Assembly (NCBI GenBank): GCA_027082955.1
Contig: JALWTA010000011.1
Span: 25,202-89,201, forward strand
Direction of reading: 5' to 3'
DNA length: 64,000 nt
From: Sulfurovum sp.
GTDB lineage: Bacteria; Campylobacterota; Campylobacteria; Campylobacterales; Sulfurovaceae
Shown: positions 46,567 to 55,156 of the stretch, piece after piece
How the letters are laid out: each line of letters begins with the position of its first letter
How positions within the stretch are numbered: the first letter of the stretch is position 1
The notes under the pieces: generated by a model
Database searches by the model: none
What the model was told of the DNA's origin: nothing
Seen by the model: only the letters and a program-made list of their open reading frames with translations
Translations under genes and position numbers: made by a program

Positions 46567-47736
46567 TTAGAGTCCTGGAATTCTTGGTATTCTTCCCAGC
46601 TTGCTATTGCGGCAGTACCAGCCCCAGCCCTTTTTCATCCAGTGTCCCACCACCGGCATAGGGATCATCTTCCCGCCTTTACTGTCACGATAGACAAAGG
46701 CTGCTCCGTTGCCTGTATCCATCACACACAAAATGTTTAGATGATCCATATAGCTCTCTTTGGAATCGATGTGCTGAATATCCATCCAGATATTGTGTGC
46801 CGTATTACGTGCCATCACTTCAGCGACATGCCCCTGTTTCGCACGCCACTTCGGTCCTATCAACGATGCAGAATCCCCAATGGCATAAATGCCGTCAAAA
46901 CCTTCGACCTCATTGTATTCATTGGTCACGACAAATCCTGCATCACTCAGAGGCAGTCCAGACGCTTTCAAGACACTATGCCCTGTTCCGGCAGCAATGA
47001 ACATTGTCAGATCCGATACGATCTTCTCTCCATCTTCAAAAAGTATCCCATCTTCAACAAATTCAGTGATTTTAGAGCCGATTTTTGTTTTCACATCTGT
47101 CATTTTGAACATTTTGTCCATCATTTCCAGTGCTTTCTCGCCCATCTTCTGACCCGGCTTTGCCATAGGAGCGAAGAAGATCAGTTCAAACCTGTCGCGC
47201 ACTCCCTTTTTCTTGAGGTAATTGTGCACATTGAAAAGCACTTCAAAGGCAGGACCGCCGCGCACGGCAGAGGTATCTTTGGGGTTTCCGCCAAACCCGA
47301 AAGCAAGTTTGCCGCTTCCCTTCTGCACCAAAGCATCCAGACGCTCATACAGTGCTGTTGCCTCTTCTGGTTTTCCACAAATAGAGAGTGTATGTTCCAT
47401 ACCTTTATGCATGATCTTATCCTGACCCATCGCCACAACGACATAATCATACCCCTCCAGCACACGACCGCTTGCAAGCGTGGTACGTTTTGTCTTGGGG
47501 TCAAAGGCAGTAACAGGATCGACAATCACTTTAAATCCATGCGCAAATGCCAGCTTGTCCAAAGGCACGCTGACATCCTCCATAGTCGCATCACCGGTAG
47601 GTATCCAGATCGAGGTTGGGTAAATATAGAAAAAGTCCCGATCACTTACAAGCGTCACATCGAGATCATGTTTTCTAAGGGAGATCGCCGCCTCTACACC
47701 TGCAAATCCGCCTCCAAGCACCAATACTCTCGCCAT
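46567..47736 (-). CDS. SQR-like FAD-dependent oxidoreductase
   Basis: Pyridine-nucleotide-disulfide-type flavoprotein of 389 residues. VLVLGGGFAGVEAAISLRKHD binds FAD ADP, YDYVVVAMG and FDGIYAIGDSASL are the other FAD motifs. It resembles the sulfide:quinone oxidoreductase and NDH-2 families. Cysteines are at 120, 337 (ILCVMDTGNGAAF) and 375; the usual SQR cysteine near 160 is absent (GNPKDTSAVRGGPAFE), so the catalysed reaction is uncertain. The start at 47736 is chosen for AAAGGAG. It is the last gene of the ccoG operon. Confidence 0.8.
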   Translation of the reverse strand: MARVLVLGGGFAGVEAAISLRKHDLDVTLVSDRDFFYIYPTSIWIPTGDATMEDVSVPLDKLAFAHGFKVIVDPVTAFDPKTKRTTLASGRVLEGYDYVVVAMGQDKIMHKGMEHTLSICGKPEEATALYERLDALVQKGSGKLAFGFGGNPKDTSAVRGGPAFEVLFNVHNYLKKKGVRDRFELIFFAPMAKPGQKMGEKALEMMDKMFKMTDVKTKIGSKITEFVEDGILFEDGEKIVSDLTMFIAAGTGHSVLKASGLPLSDAGFVVTNEYNEVEGFDGIYAIGDSASLIGPKWRAKQGHVAEVMARNTAHNIWMDIQHIDSKESYMDHLNILCVMDTGNGAAFVYRDSKGGKMIPMPVVGHWMKKGWGWYCRNSKLGRIPRIPGL

Positions 47737-47746
47737 GATGACTCCT

Positions 47747-47941
47747 TTAGTATTTGACAATATCCGCTTTTACCGGCAGAGCATCACTGACACTGCCGTG
47801 TGCCTGGGCAAAAGCATACAATGCTCCTACCAACAGTCCAGACAGCACAACAATCCATACAGTCAACCGTTTTTGCACCCCTGCTGGAGCACTGTAATCC
47901 TCTATCTGCTCCAGTGCAGGCTCATAGTCATATCTACCCAT
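47747..47941 (-). CDS. Small single-span membrane protein in the ccoG operon
   Basis: Protein of 64 residues with one membrane helix (LTVWIVVLSGLLVGALYAFAQAHG). The N terminus (MGRYDYEPALEQIEDYSAP) is acidic and hydrophilic. It sits 1 bp after the ccoG stop and 10 bp before the flavoprotein start. I do not recognise a family; a cbb3-oxidase assembly accessory is inferred from position. Confidence 0.65.
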   Translation of the reverse strand: MGRYDYEPALEQIEDYSAPAGVQKRLTVWIVVLSGLLVGALYAFAQAHGSVSDALPVKADIVKY

Positions 47942-47942
47942 T

Positions 47943-49403
47943 TTACTGCTTCTTCAGAAGGTCGGCACGAGGATAGACGAATACAGTATGTCGTATCACT
48001 TCTATCTTCTTCTTGTCATCAACCGCATATGCTTTGATGGTTACAGGGATAGGCACATCTTTACGTGTACTGTCTGCCAATTTTGCATCAGTTCTCAATA
48101 CAACGACTTTTTTACGTTTTTTTCCTGCCGCGATAGAAAAGCTCTCTTTGGGTCTTACGATCTTGAGCTTTTTACCGAGATCACCTTCCACTTCAAAATA
48201 ATAGGTGTGTCGTTTACTGTCTGTGTTGGCAAACAGGAATACATAATCATTTTCCACTCCGCCATCATCAAGTATTTTATACAGTCTGGTTGTTTTGTTA
48301 ATATTTAGCAGCATATGCTCTTTCTTGCTTCCCATCGTAAAGAGTGCGACCAGAACAATAGTCAGTACCGTAAAGTAGGCAATCACTTTCGGTCTGAATA
48401 TCTTGGTCTTTCTCTCATGCTTTTCTGTCTCAACCACACTTGACCACTGCACAAGGCTCGGCTTCCCAAGGGCACCCATGACCTGCGTACAGGCATCGAC
48501 ACACTCAAGACAGTTGATGCACTCAAGTTGCAACCCTTTACGAATATCGATGTGGGTTGGACAGACAGTTACACAGCTTTCACAGGTTGTACATTCCGCT
48601 TCAGGATTGACAGCTTTAAGCTCCTTTTGCTTCTTGAAGACTTTGTGTCTGTCGTTACCATGCCCTTCATAAATCTCTCCACCACGGATCGGGTCGTAGA
48701 TAGCCATCAGAGTATCATCATCATAAAGTACCGACTGTACACGGCTGTAAGGACAAATATAGACACAGAAATCCTCTTTAATAAAGACCACATCCAAAAT
48801 CAAAAAGAGTGCAACGCCCGCAACAAATCCAATCATGATCATATGATCCGCTGGATGCTGCAGATATTTAAAGAAATCTTCCGGCGGAACAAAGTACCAC
48901 ATGAAATCCGCTGCAGCAATCACAGCCAGTACAGACCAGAGCAAAATAGCAATAAGCTTTTTGACCTTGTTCTCCGGTTTGCTCATATCCGGCTCCTGCT
49001 GCTTGTTCTTGATACGCTTTCTCAATCCAAGCAGTTTGGTCTCAATAAGATCCCGATAGACCACACGGAAGATCGTCTGGGGACATGCCCAGCCACACCA
49101 TGCACGCCCGCCTACTGCCGTAACTGCAAAAATTCCCAAAAAGAGAAGCATCAACATAAACGGCATCAGATAGAGCTCCTGCATATCAAACGCCACGCCT
49201 GCAAGATGCAGTTTTTTATGGTCAAAACTGAGCAGGAACAGATGGTTGCCGTTAATCGTGATCCACGGCATTCCCAATGATATGATGGTTGCTGCCACAT
49301 ACATCCAGTAACGTTTAATACGGTAAGGCACCCATCCTTTCAAATACTCCTTCGCCATGTTTTTCTTTGGTTTTTTCATCTCTTGCTGTACTGCTGCTTC
49401 CAT
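47943..49403 (-). CDS. ccoG: Cytochrome cbb3 oxidase assembly protein CcoG (FixG/RdxA)
   Basis: Membrane ferredoxin-like protein of 486 residues involved in copper reduction/assembly of cbb3 oxidase. GRAWCGWACPQTIFRVVYRDL and FCVYICPYSRVQSVLYD flank the membrane part; two 4Fe-4S clusters are CTTCESCVTVCPTHIDIRKG and CINCLECVDACTQVMGALGKP. The C-terminal FixG Ig-like domain runs from about 380. The start at 49403 (MEAAVQQEMK) has AAAGGA upstream and lies 1 bp after the preceding stop; the tracked ORF starts 96 bp earlier. Confidence 0.93.
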   Translation of the reverse strand: MEAAVQQEMKKPKKNMAKEYLKGWVPYRIKRYWMYVAATIISLGMPWITINGNHLFLLSFDHKKLHLAGVAFDMQELYLMPFMLMLLFLGIFAVTAVGGRAWCGWACPQTIFRVVYRDLIETKLLGLRKRIKNKQQEPDMSKPENKVKKLIAILLWSVLAVIAAADFMWYFVPPEDFFKYLQHPADHMIMIGFVAGVALFLILDVVFIKEDFCVYICPYSRVQSVLYDDDTLMAIYDPIRGGEIYEGHGNDRHKVFKKQKELKAVNPEAECTTCESCVTVCPTHIDIRKGLQLECINCLECVDACTQVMGALGKPSLVQWSSVVETEKHERKTKIFRPKVIAYFTVLTIVLVALFTMGSKKEHMLLNINKTTRLYKILDDGGVENDYVFLFANTDSKRHTYYFEVEGDLGKKLKIVRPKESFSIAAGKKRKKVVVLRTDAKLADSTRKDVPIPVTIKAYAVDDKKKIEVIRHTVFVYPRADLLKKQ

Positions 49404-49404
49404 G

Positions 49405-50079
49405 TTACGATATCCTTTCTTTTTGATTGTACTCCTGTTGTTCAAAAGGGCAAATAAGTACGGTATTGTCCGCGCCACCGATCTGCTGTGGTGATGCAAT
49501 CTCCATCCATGCTCCCTTAATCAACTCTCTTATTCCGCGTGATTCAATATAATCCTTCAGCGAACTGCGACTTACATTTAACTCTCTTGCAATCGCACTG
49601 ACGTTCATCCCCTCTTTCAAAAGTTCGATAATACGTCCCTGGTGCACATCGAATTTGGAAGAGGAACGGCTCCCTTTCGGGCGACCGATCTGACCTGTTT
49701 TTGCCTTTTGGGCCTCCCTTAGGTCATTCAACAGAGGGAAAACATCTACCAGTGGTGATGTTTTCGTTACCGTTGTACCCGATCCGGCAATATAAAGTGT
49801 GATCCCGCGACTGAGCATACAGTTGATCACCTTGACCACCTCCTCTACAACATCGCTGAGGATCGCAAGGTGTTCTACGACTATTCCGTCCCCTTCCTTT
49901 AAAGAGTGTAAAAATTTTTCAAACTCTTTGCGCTCTTCTATCGGTCGGCTTTTTGTACTGTACTCGATCACCTCTTTCTCGATCTGAAGTCCCTGTGCCA
50001 ATGCAAAAGAGAGCATCGTGCGCTGTTGCTGCGACAAATTGCTGTGATTTGGCATCTGTCGTAAATATGCGTATGTCAT
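49405..50079 (-). CDS. Catalytically inactive serine-recombinase-like DNA-binding protein
   Basis: Protein of 224 residues with the two-domain layout of small resolvases. The N-terminal domain starts YLRQMPNHSNLSQQQRTML where active enzymes have YxRVSTxxQ; the nucleophilic serine is replaced by Met. EHLAILSDVVEEV takes the place of LDRLSR, so both catalytic arginines are lost. The C-terminal part (GRPKGSRSSSKFD, then MNVSAIARELNVSRSSLKDYIE) is an intact HTH_7. It is the first gene of the ccoG operon and 67 bp upstream lie three spaced repeats. It is probably a transcription factor derived from a recombinase. Confidence 0.8.
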   Translation of the reverse strand: MTYAYLRQMPNHSNLSQQQRTMLSFALAQGLQIEKEVIEYSTKSRPIEERKEFEKFLHSLKEGDGIVVEHLAILSDVVEEVVKVINCMLSRGITLYIAGSGTTVTKTSPLVDVFPLLNDLREAQKAKTGQIGRPKGSRSSSKFDVHQGRIIELLKEGMNVSAIARELNVSRSSLKDYIESRGIRELIKGAWMEIASPQQIGGADNTVLICPFEQQEYNQKERIS

Positions 50080-50145
50080 AACTCTCCTTTATCATTTTCA
50101 TTATCTTACTAAATCAGATGTTAAAAATAAATAAATTTGGATGTT

Positions 50146-50195
50146 TTTACGTCATATATTATCTTTTTTCGTCATAGTAGTTTTATTTTCGTCAA
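50146..50195. promoter_or_regulatory. Three direct repeats TTTTwCGTCA with exact 20-bp period
   Basis: TTTTACGTCA (50146-50155), TTTTTCGTCA (50166-50175) and ATTTTCGTCA (50186-50195) are spaced 20 bp, about two helical turns, so bound proteins would align on one face. They lie in the divergent gap between the recombinase-like gene (minus) and moaC (plus). They are candidate operators of the recombinase-like protein. Confidence 0.75.
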
Positions 50196-50200
50196 CAATT

Positions 50201-50211
50201 ATGATAAAATG
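50201..50211 (+). promoter_or_regulatory. -10 region of moaC
   Basis: TATGATAAAAT 27 bp before the moaC GTG, directly downstream of the last CGTCA repeat. TATGAT or TAAAAT could be the hexamer. Confidence 0.45.
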
Positions 50212-50237
50212 CATCAAAAAAACACAAGGATACCTTC

Positions 50238-50717
50238 GTGAACCTTACCCATCTTGATGAACAGAACAAACCAAAAATGGTTGATGTCTCAGACAAAACA
50301 GACACAACCCGTATCGCCACTGCCAGCGGTATTATAGAGGTAAGCCAAGAAGCATACGATGCTGTCATGACCAATACGGCAAAAAAAGGTCCCGTTTTGC
50401 AAACAGCGGTCATTGCTGCCATTCAAGGTACCAAGCAAACCAGTACGCTGATACCTATGTGCCATCCGCTGATGCTTACCTCCGTCAAAACAGATATTGA
50501 AGAACTTCCCGAAATACCGGGCTTCAAACTGACTGTTACTGCCAAACTTACCGGTAAAACCGGTGTAGAGATGGAGGCACTTACCGGAGTGAGTATCGGT
50601 TTACTGACGATCTACGATATGCTCAAAGCGATTGACAAAGGTATGGTGATCAAAAATGTACAGCTTGAGCACAAAAGCGGTGGAAAGTCAGGTGATTTTA
50701 ACCGAGAAGACCAATAA
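50238..50717 (+). CDS. moaC: Cyclic pyranopterin monophosphate synthase
   Basis: Molybdenum-cofactor enzyme of 159 residues forming c[21 protein letters not shown] starts the fold, [16 protein letters not shown] and [28 protein letters not shown] are family signatures. The start codon is GTG at 50238 with AAGGA upstream. Molybdenum cofactor is needed by SoxC at 59-60 kb. It may share regulatory DNA with the divergent ccoG operon. Confidence 0.96.
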   Translation: MNLTHLDEQNKPKMVDVSDKTDTTRIATASGIIEVSQEAYDAVMTNTAKKGPVLQTAVIAAIQGTKQTSTLIPMCHPLMLTSVKTDIEELPEIPGFKLTVTAKLTGKTGVEMEALTGVSIGLLTIYDMLKAIDKGMVIKNVQLEHKSGGKSGDFNREDQ

Positions 50718-50788
50718 AAGCAACCTCGGTTGCATCACTGTTACACGGTTTGTTATATAATAGTAAAAAACATAGCAAGGAGTCTGCC

Positions 50789-51058
50789 ATGATTCTTGAC
50801 AGCCATACCACAGAAAAACCGACCATAGAGTATCCCACAAACTGGGGGTTTAAAATCATCGGTAGAGACGAAGAAAAACTTAAAGCATGCATCAAAGAGG
50901 TGATGGGAGAGAAGGAACACCTTTGCTCACTAGGCAACCGTTCCAGAACTGGTAAGTTCACAACCTACAACGCCTCCTGTACGGTCGAAAGCCAGGAAGA
51001 GAGAGACAGGATCTTCAAGTGTTTTCAGGATCATGATGATGTTGAAATGGTTATCTGA
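50789..51058 (+). CDS. DUF493 (YbeD-like) protein
   Basis: Small cytoplasmic protein of 89 residues of the YbeD/HP0495 family: YPTNWGFKIIGRDEEKLKACIKEVMG and CTVESQEERDRIFKCFQDHDDVEMVI. The fold is ACT-like; function is not established. The start at 50789 is chosen for AAGGAG 6 bp before; the tracked ORF starts 39 bp earlier without an SD. Confidence 0.85.
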   Translation: MILDSHTTEKPTIEYPTNWGFKIIGRDEEKLKACIKEVMGEKEHLCSLGNRSRTGKFTTYNASCTVESQEERDRIFKCFQDHDDVEMVI

Positions 51059-51067
51059 GTTTTACTT

Positions 51068-51109
51068 CACCACCCTTTTGGCTCTCTGCACATACTCCAA
51101 AGGGTTGTG
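51068..51109. terminator. Possible bidirectional terminator
   Basis: Arms CACCACCCTTTTGG and CCAAAGGGTTGTG pair with one mismatch and one bulge around a 15-base loop, between convergent genes. TTTTT follows at 8 bases on the plus strand. The spacing to the T-run is longer than usual. Confidence 0.35.
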
Positions 51110-51120
51110 CTAAAGTGTTT

Positions 51121-51942
51121 TTATGCTGTTTGCTTCCTGTGCAGCATTTTATCTGCTGACAGGCTTACCAGCATCGACACAATCACATATGTCAAAAAGA
51201 AGTATAGTCCAGACTCTGCTTCTGCCCGGCTTACATCACCTTTGTCTGCCGTCAAATAGACAAGAAATGTTGCGACCACAAAGACATCGACCATCGACCA
51301 CTTTCCGATCATTTTGAAAAATGCTACCATACCATGGGCGAACCTGTTCCTCAAAAAGAGTGCAACAAACATCAAAGCAAACGTTTTGACCAGCGGAATC
51401 AACACAGAAAAAAGCAACACGACTATGGCAACCGTCACATCTCCGTTCTCATACAGCTTGACCAACGACCCCATAATGCTTTTTGATTCAAAGGAAAGCA
51501 CCACATCGCCCAAATAATCTATATGTTTATGTATCGTAACCATCAATATCGGTGTTATCAAGCCAAAAAAAAGCATCATAGCGGCACCAAGCGCACCAAT
51601 AAAGGTAAAGGTACGCAGCGAAACCAAATATGCACTTCCACATAGAAGCAATAAAACAAACAAAGCCTTTAGCACATAATGCTTACTCTCTCGTCTATGC
51701 GTTTCCCGCACCTTTTGCAATCGCTGCAAAATCTGTTTCTCCCCATTCCTGTAATACCCCAAAGAGAGTGTCTCTGCCCACTCTTTCAGGCGGTACTCCG
51801 CCAACGACTTTGGGTTCATCTTTGCAATCTGCTGTGCAGTCGCATCTTCATATGATTTAGCCTCACCATAGGCACGCACTGAAAAAAACAGCAATGCCGC
51901 TACAAGAGCAGTTAACCACACATATACCAGTAGACGCATCAC
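51121..51942 (-). CDS. Paraquat-inducible protein A-like membrane protein
   Basis: Inner-membrane protein of 273 residues with one N-terminal and about four later helices. The second half (MMLFFGLITPILMVTIHKH, LVKTFALMFVALFL, GKWSMVDVFVVATFLVYLTADKGD) matches the PqiA domain. No PqiB/MCE partner is nearby. An extra soluble region (SLAEYRLKEWAETLSLGYY) sits between the first helix and the PqiA domain. It overlaps the phytase-like gene by 4 bp. Confidence 0.8.
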   Translation of the reverse strand: MMRLLVYVWLTALVAALLFFSVRAYGEAKSYEDATAQQIAKMNPKSLAEYRLKEWAETLSLGYYRNGEKQILQRLQKVRETHRRESKHYVLKALFVLLLLCGSAYLVSLRTFTFIGALGAAMMLFFGLITPILMVTIHKHIDYLGDVVLSFESKSIMGSLVKLYENGDVTVAIVVLLFSVLIPLVKTFALMFVALFLRNRFAHGMVAFFKMIGKWSMVDVFVVATFLVYLTADKGDVSRAEAESGLYFFLTYVIVSMLVSLSADKMLHRKQTA

Positions 51943-52880
51943 GGCTTTACCTCAAAATAGACAAGCAGTGTTTTTTGAAAAAAATTGTCATTGTCATCGC
52001 TCACCATCAAATAACGGTCTTTTCCAACACGCGCCAACCCCTCAAAATTATCGATATTCCACCCCTTATGCGTATTCATCTTGACAAGCACCCTGCTTTT
52101 GCACCATCCATGGCTGCATGCATCAAGATAAACTTTCTTGAGCGTGACGACAAATGGTTCAAAAAGCCCTTTGTAGGAGCGTTCAAGCACCAGAAGGTTC
52201 CCGTCATCCATCACCTCGATGGCAGATACACCGCTTCTTGCTTCCGGTTCTGCACGAAAGTGCCATCTCTTTCCGTGCAACGCATACACAGTCTGAGACT
52301 TTTTATTGTCTTTCTTGAGCGGCCACTCCGCTACGGTTAAGATACCATATTTCGGATGCCATGCCAATGCTTCAAGCGATTTGTTCTTGCTTCTATAGGA
52401 TTTTGGATCACGCAATTCCGAAGGCAGTGTATATTTCTTGATCCGCTCTCCCAGTCTTTCCCTCTCCAGCGAAAAACTGCCTATTTTGGCTTTCCCTTCA
52501 AAAGAGATGAGTAGATGACCCTCGCCATCCAGGGTCATCCCTTCAGTATCACGTGCCCATTTTTTAAACTGCTTTCCATTGTGCTTTCTCACCTTGGCAG
52601 CAGCAATAGGGATCAACTTCTCTATCCTCTCCGACAATCCTGTCCTAAAAACAAAAAGCTTTCCCTCGTCACTCACCAGATACAACCGGGCACTCTTTGG
52701 ATCATACGCTAGATCTGAGATTTCTGAAAAACGGATGCCCTGGATACGATCAAAATCAAGTTCCTTCTGATCCAGTATCCTGATATGCATGTGTGGTGCC
52801 ACTTTGGGAACGATATTCACAGGGATCATCTCTGCAAAAAGCCCAATACATGTAACAATGTAGCACCATACGATACGCAT
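51939..52880 (-). CDS. Exported phytase-esterase-like beta-propeller protein
   Basis: Periplasmic protein of 313 residues with signal peptide MRIVWCYIVTCIGLFAEM. The body has repeated propeller strands such as ISDLAYDPKSARLYLVSDEGKLFVF, DTEGMTLDGEGHLLISFEG and NFEGLARVGKDRYLMVSDDND, matching the esterase-like activity of phytase domain (PF13449). The substrate is unknown. Its ATG is right at the lspA stop, and the PqiA-like gene overlaps its end, so it is in an lspA operon. Confidence 0.78.
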   Translation of the reverse strand: MRIVWCYIVTCIGLFAEMIPVNIVPKVAPHMHIRILDQKELDFDRIQGIRFSEISDLAYDPKSARLYLVSDEGKLFVFRTGLSERIEKLIPIAAAKVRKHNGKQFKKWARDTEGMTLDGEGHLLISFEGKAKIGSFSLERERLGERIKKYTLPSELRDPKSYRSKNKSLEALAWHPKYGILTVAEWPLKKDNKKSQTVYALHGKRWHFRAEPEARSGVSAIEVMDDGNLLVLERSYKGLFEPFVVTLKKVYLDACSHGWCKSRVLVKMNTHKGWNIDNFEGLARVGKDRYLMVSDDNDNFFQKTLLVYFEVKP

Positions 52881-53326
52881 CAGCGTTCAGCACTTTTCGA
52901 GGAAAAATATGCCATTGCCAACATCAACACTATCCCTGCATCAATTGAAACATCAGCAAAATTGAACACTGCAAAATCAAAACCGCAATGCCATGCGACA
53001 TAGTCCACCACAGCACCATGCACAAACCTGTCATATAGGTTGCCCATAGCACCGCCTATCAACAACCCCGATGGCAACGCATATCGTCTCAGATATCCTC
53101 CATGCAGAAGATAATACAGTACGCCTCCAATGAGTATGAGTTGAACCCACTTTAAAGCATCTCCCAAAAAGGCAAACAGTGAAAAAGCAACCCCTTTGTT
53201 CATATGAAGCACCAGATCAATACAACTTCCCTGACGGTAATAGCCTTCCAAAAAAAGTGTTTTAATACTTTGGTCAATGATAAAAATACCAATAGCAGAG
53301 AAGAGGAATACGGCAAATATACGCAT
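52880..53326 (-). CDS. lspA: Lipoprotein signal peptidase (signal peptidase II)
   Basis: Aspartyl protease of 148 residues with four membrane helices that cleaves prolipoproteins. IDQSIKTLFLEGY, GAMGNLYDRFVHGAVVDYV and AVFNFADVSIDAGI are the conserved boxes with the two catalytic aspartates. Follows glmM with abutting stop and start, as in Campylobacter. Several lipoprotein genes of this window are its substrates. Confidence 0.95.
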   Translation of the reverse strand: MRIFAVFLFSAIGIFIIDQSIKTLFLEGYYRQGSCIDLVLHMNKGVAFSLFAFLGDALKWVQLILIGGVLYYLLHGGYLRRYALPSGLLIGGAMGNLYDRFVHGAVVDYVAWHCGFDFAVFNFADVSIDAGIVLMLAMAYFSSKSAER

Positions 53327-54663
53327 TAAACCAGCACACCTTTAAAGAAACTTACGCACTCCTCCATCATTGCATCGAGCGCTTTTTCATCTTTACCTTC
53401 AAGCAGCAGCCGGATCTTTTTTTCTGTTCCTGAATATCGGAAAAGATGACGCATACCTTTTGATTCAACTGTACGCTTCAGCGCATCCAACCCTTCAATC
53501 TCATCAAAAGGACGTTTCTCCTCCACAAGCAGGTTTACCAGCTTTTGTGGATACGATTCATACGGGTTAAATACTTCACTGGCCGGCAGCCCAACTGTAA
53601 CTAGATATGCCAATGCCTGCAATGCACTCGAAATGCCGTCTCCTGTCTTTGCATAATCACTGAAAATGATGTGCCCGCTTTGCTCCCCACCGAAGTTGAT
53701 TCCCTTCGCCTGCATGAGTTTCACAACATTTTTGTCCCCAACATCGGAGCGATACAACTTCAGCCCATGCGATGCCAAATACTCATCAAGTCCCTGATTG
53801 CTCATGACTGTCGCGACCATCCCGTCACCCTTAAGCTCTCCCTGCTGTTTCAAATGTACAGCAAGTACGGCCATCAGTTTATCTCCGTCAACCACTTCAC
53901 CTTTTTCATCTACCATTACCAACCTGTCTGCATCACCATCCAAAGCGATCCCGATGTCTGCACGCTTGTCAAGCACTACTTTTGCCAGATGTTCCGGATG
54001 CATGGCACCGCACCCTTCATTGATATTAAAGCCATCGGGCGTATTGCCAATGACGAATACCTCGGCGCCAAGCTCCTGAAGAATGGTCGGTCCTACAATA
54101 TACCCCGCACCGTTTGCACAATCAATCACAATACGTTTTCCCGCCAGGGTAAGCCGTTTTGGAAATGAGTTTTTAATATGCACGATATAGCGTCCGATCA
54201 CATCATCGATACGCTTGGATTTTCCAATATGCTTGCCTGTTGCTTGAGCCGTCTCAAGCATCTCGTCATCTGCATAGATCTCTTCGATCTTCTCCTCTTC
54301 TTCCCTGTTGAGCTTATTGCCATCTGCATCAAAGAACTTGATTCCATTGTCGTAGTACGGATTATGGCTCGCAGAAATCATGATACCTGCATCACATCGC
54401 ATATTTTCTGTCAAGAAAGCAATTGCAGGTGTTGGCATTGGACCGATCTGGACAACATCGAAGCCCACTGCTGTCAATCCAGACACCAGTGCATTCTCAA
54501 TCATATAGCCACTGCGTCTTGTATCTTTCCCCACCAATATCTTGTTTGTCTTCGCAAACTGCTTGAAGTAGATTCCTGTTGCCATAGCAAGACGAAGCGT
54601 ATTGCTCGCACTTACCTTTTTCCCGGCTTCACCCCGTACACCATCTGTACCAAAAAGTCTCAA
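53326..54663 (-). CDS. glmM: Phosphoglucosamine mutase
   Basis: Hexosephosphate mutase of 445 residues interconverting glucosamine-6-P and -1-P for UDP-GlcNAc. [12 protein letters not shown] starts the protein, [16 protein letters not shown] has the phosphoserine, DGDADRL binds Mg2+, and [15 protein letters not shown] binds substrate phosphate. The start codon is TTG at 54663 with AGGGGGA upstream. It is divergent from rpsT. Confidence 0.96.
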   Translation of the reverse strand: MRLFGTDGVRGEAGKKVSASNTLRLAMATGIYFKQFAKTNKILVGKDTRRSGYMIENALVSGLTAVGFDVVQIGPMPTPAIAFLTENMRCDAGIMISASHNPYYDNGIKFFDADGNKLNREEEEKIEEIYADDEMLETAQATGKHIGKSKRIDDVIGRYIVHIKNSFPKRLTLAGKRIVIDCANGAGYIVGPTILQELGAEVFVIGNTPDGFNINEGCGAMHPEHLAKVVLDKRADIGIALDGDADRLVMVDEKGEVVDGDKLMAVLAVHLKQQGELKGDGMVATVMSNQGLDEYLASHGLKLYRSDVGDKNVVKLMQAKGINFGGEQSGHIIFSDYAKTGDGISSALQALAYLVTVGLPASEVFNPYESYPQKLVNLLVEEKRPFDEIEGLDALKRTVESKGMRHLFRYSGTEKKIRLLLEGKDEKALDAMMEECVSFFKGVLV

Positions 54664-54828
54664 AATGTTCCCCCTATCCTTTATTTCGTAGCTTAATTTT
54701 ACCCAAACATCATTAACTTCAGAAACTTTTCAATTAATTATTCTTTAATCTTATTTTGGATATTATTCGCGAACTATTTTCACTCTCTAAAGTATTGAGT
54801 GATAACAACAACTCCAAAAAGGAATCCT

Positions 54829-55098
54829 ATGGCACACCATAAGTCAGCAAAAAAGCGTATTTTGCAAACGGCGAAGAGAACAGAGCGAAACAGATATTAC
54901 AGAACACGTTTCAAAAATATTGTCAAGGCGGTACATGCAGCCGTTGAAGCTGGAGATAAAGCAGCTGCGATGGAGGCATTCAAGGTCGCTAACAAAAAGA
55001 TCCATGCACTTGTCAGCAAAGGATTCATCAAAAAGCAGACAGCATCCAGAAAAGTAAGCCGCCTGCACAAAATGGTCAACAAACTCGAAGCTGCCTAA
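54829..55098 (+). CDS. rpsT: 30S ribosomal protein S20
   Basis: Basic helical ribosomal protein of 89 residues, binding 16S r[24 protein letters not shown] and [25 protein letters not shown] are family signatures. The start at 54829 is chosen for AAAAAGG before it. prfA follows after 58 bp, as in Campylobacter. Confidence 0.97.
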   Translation: MAHHKSAKKRILQTAKRTERNRYYRTRFKNIVKAVHAAVEAGDKAAAMEAFKVANKKIHALVSKGFIKKQTASRKVSRLHKMVNKLEAA

Positions 55099-55156
55099 GC
55101 AGTTTCGTCCCCCTCTTTACAACTCCTTTTAAATTAATTTAACACAAAGAACGCCT

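Noticed and set aside
46741-47757. 338-residue plus-strand ORF
   Set aside because: Antisense to the SQR-like flavoprotein, which has intact FAD motifs; the antisense product is His- and Cys-rich without a recognisable domain.
50080-50237. Molybdenum cofactor riboswitch upstream of moaC
   Set aside because: The gap holds three direct repeats and a -10, and leaves under 30 bases of leader; no room for the riboswitch.
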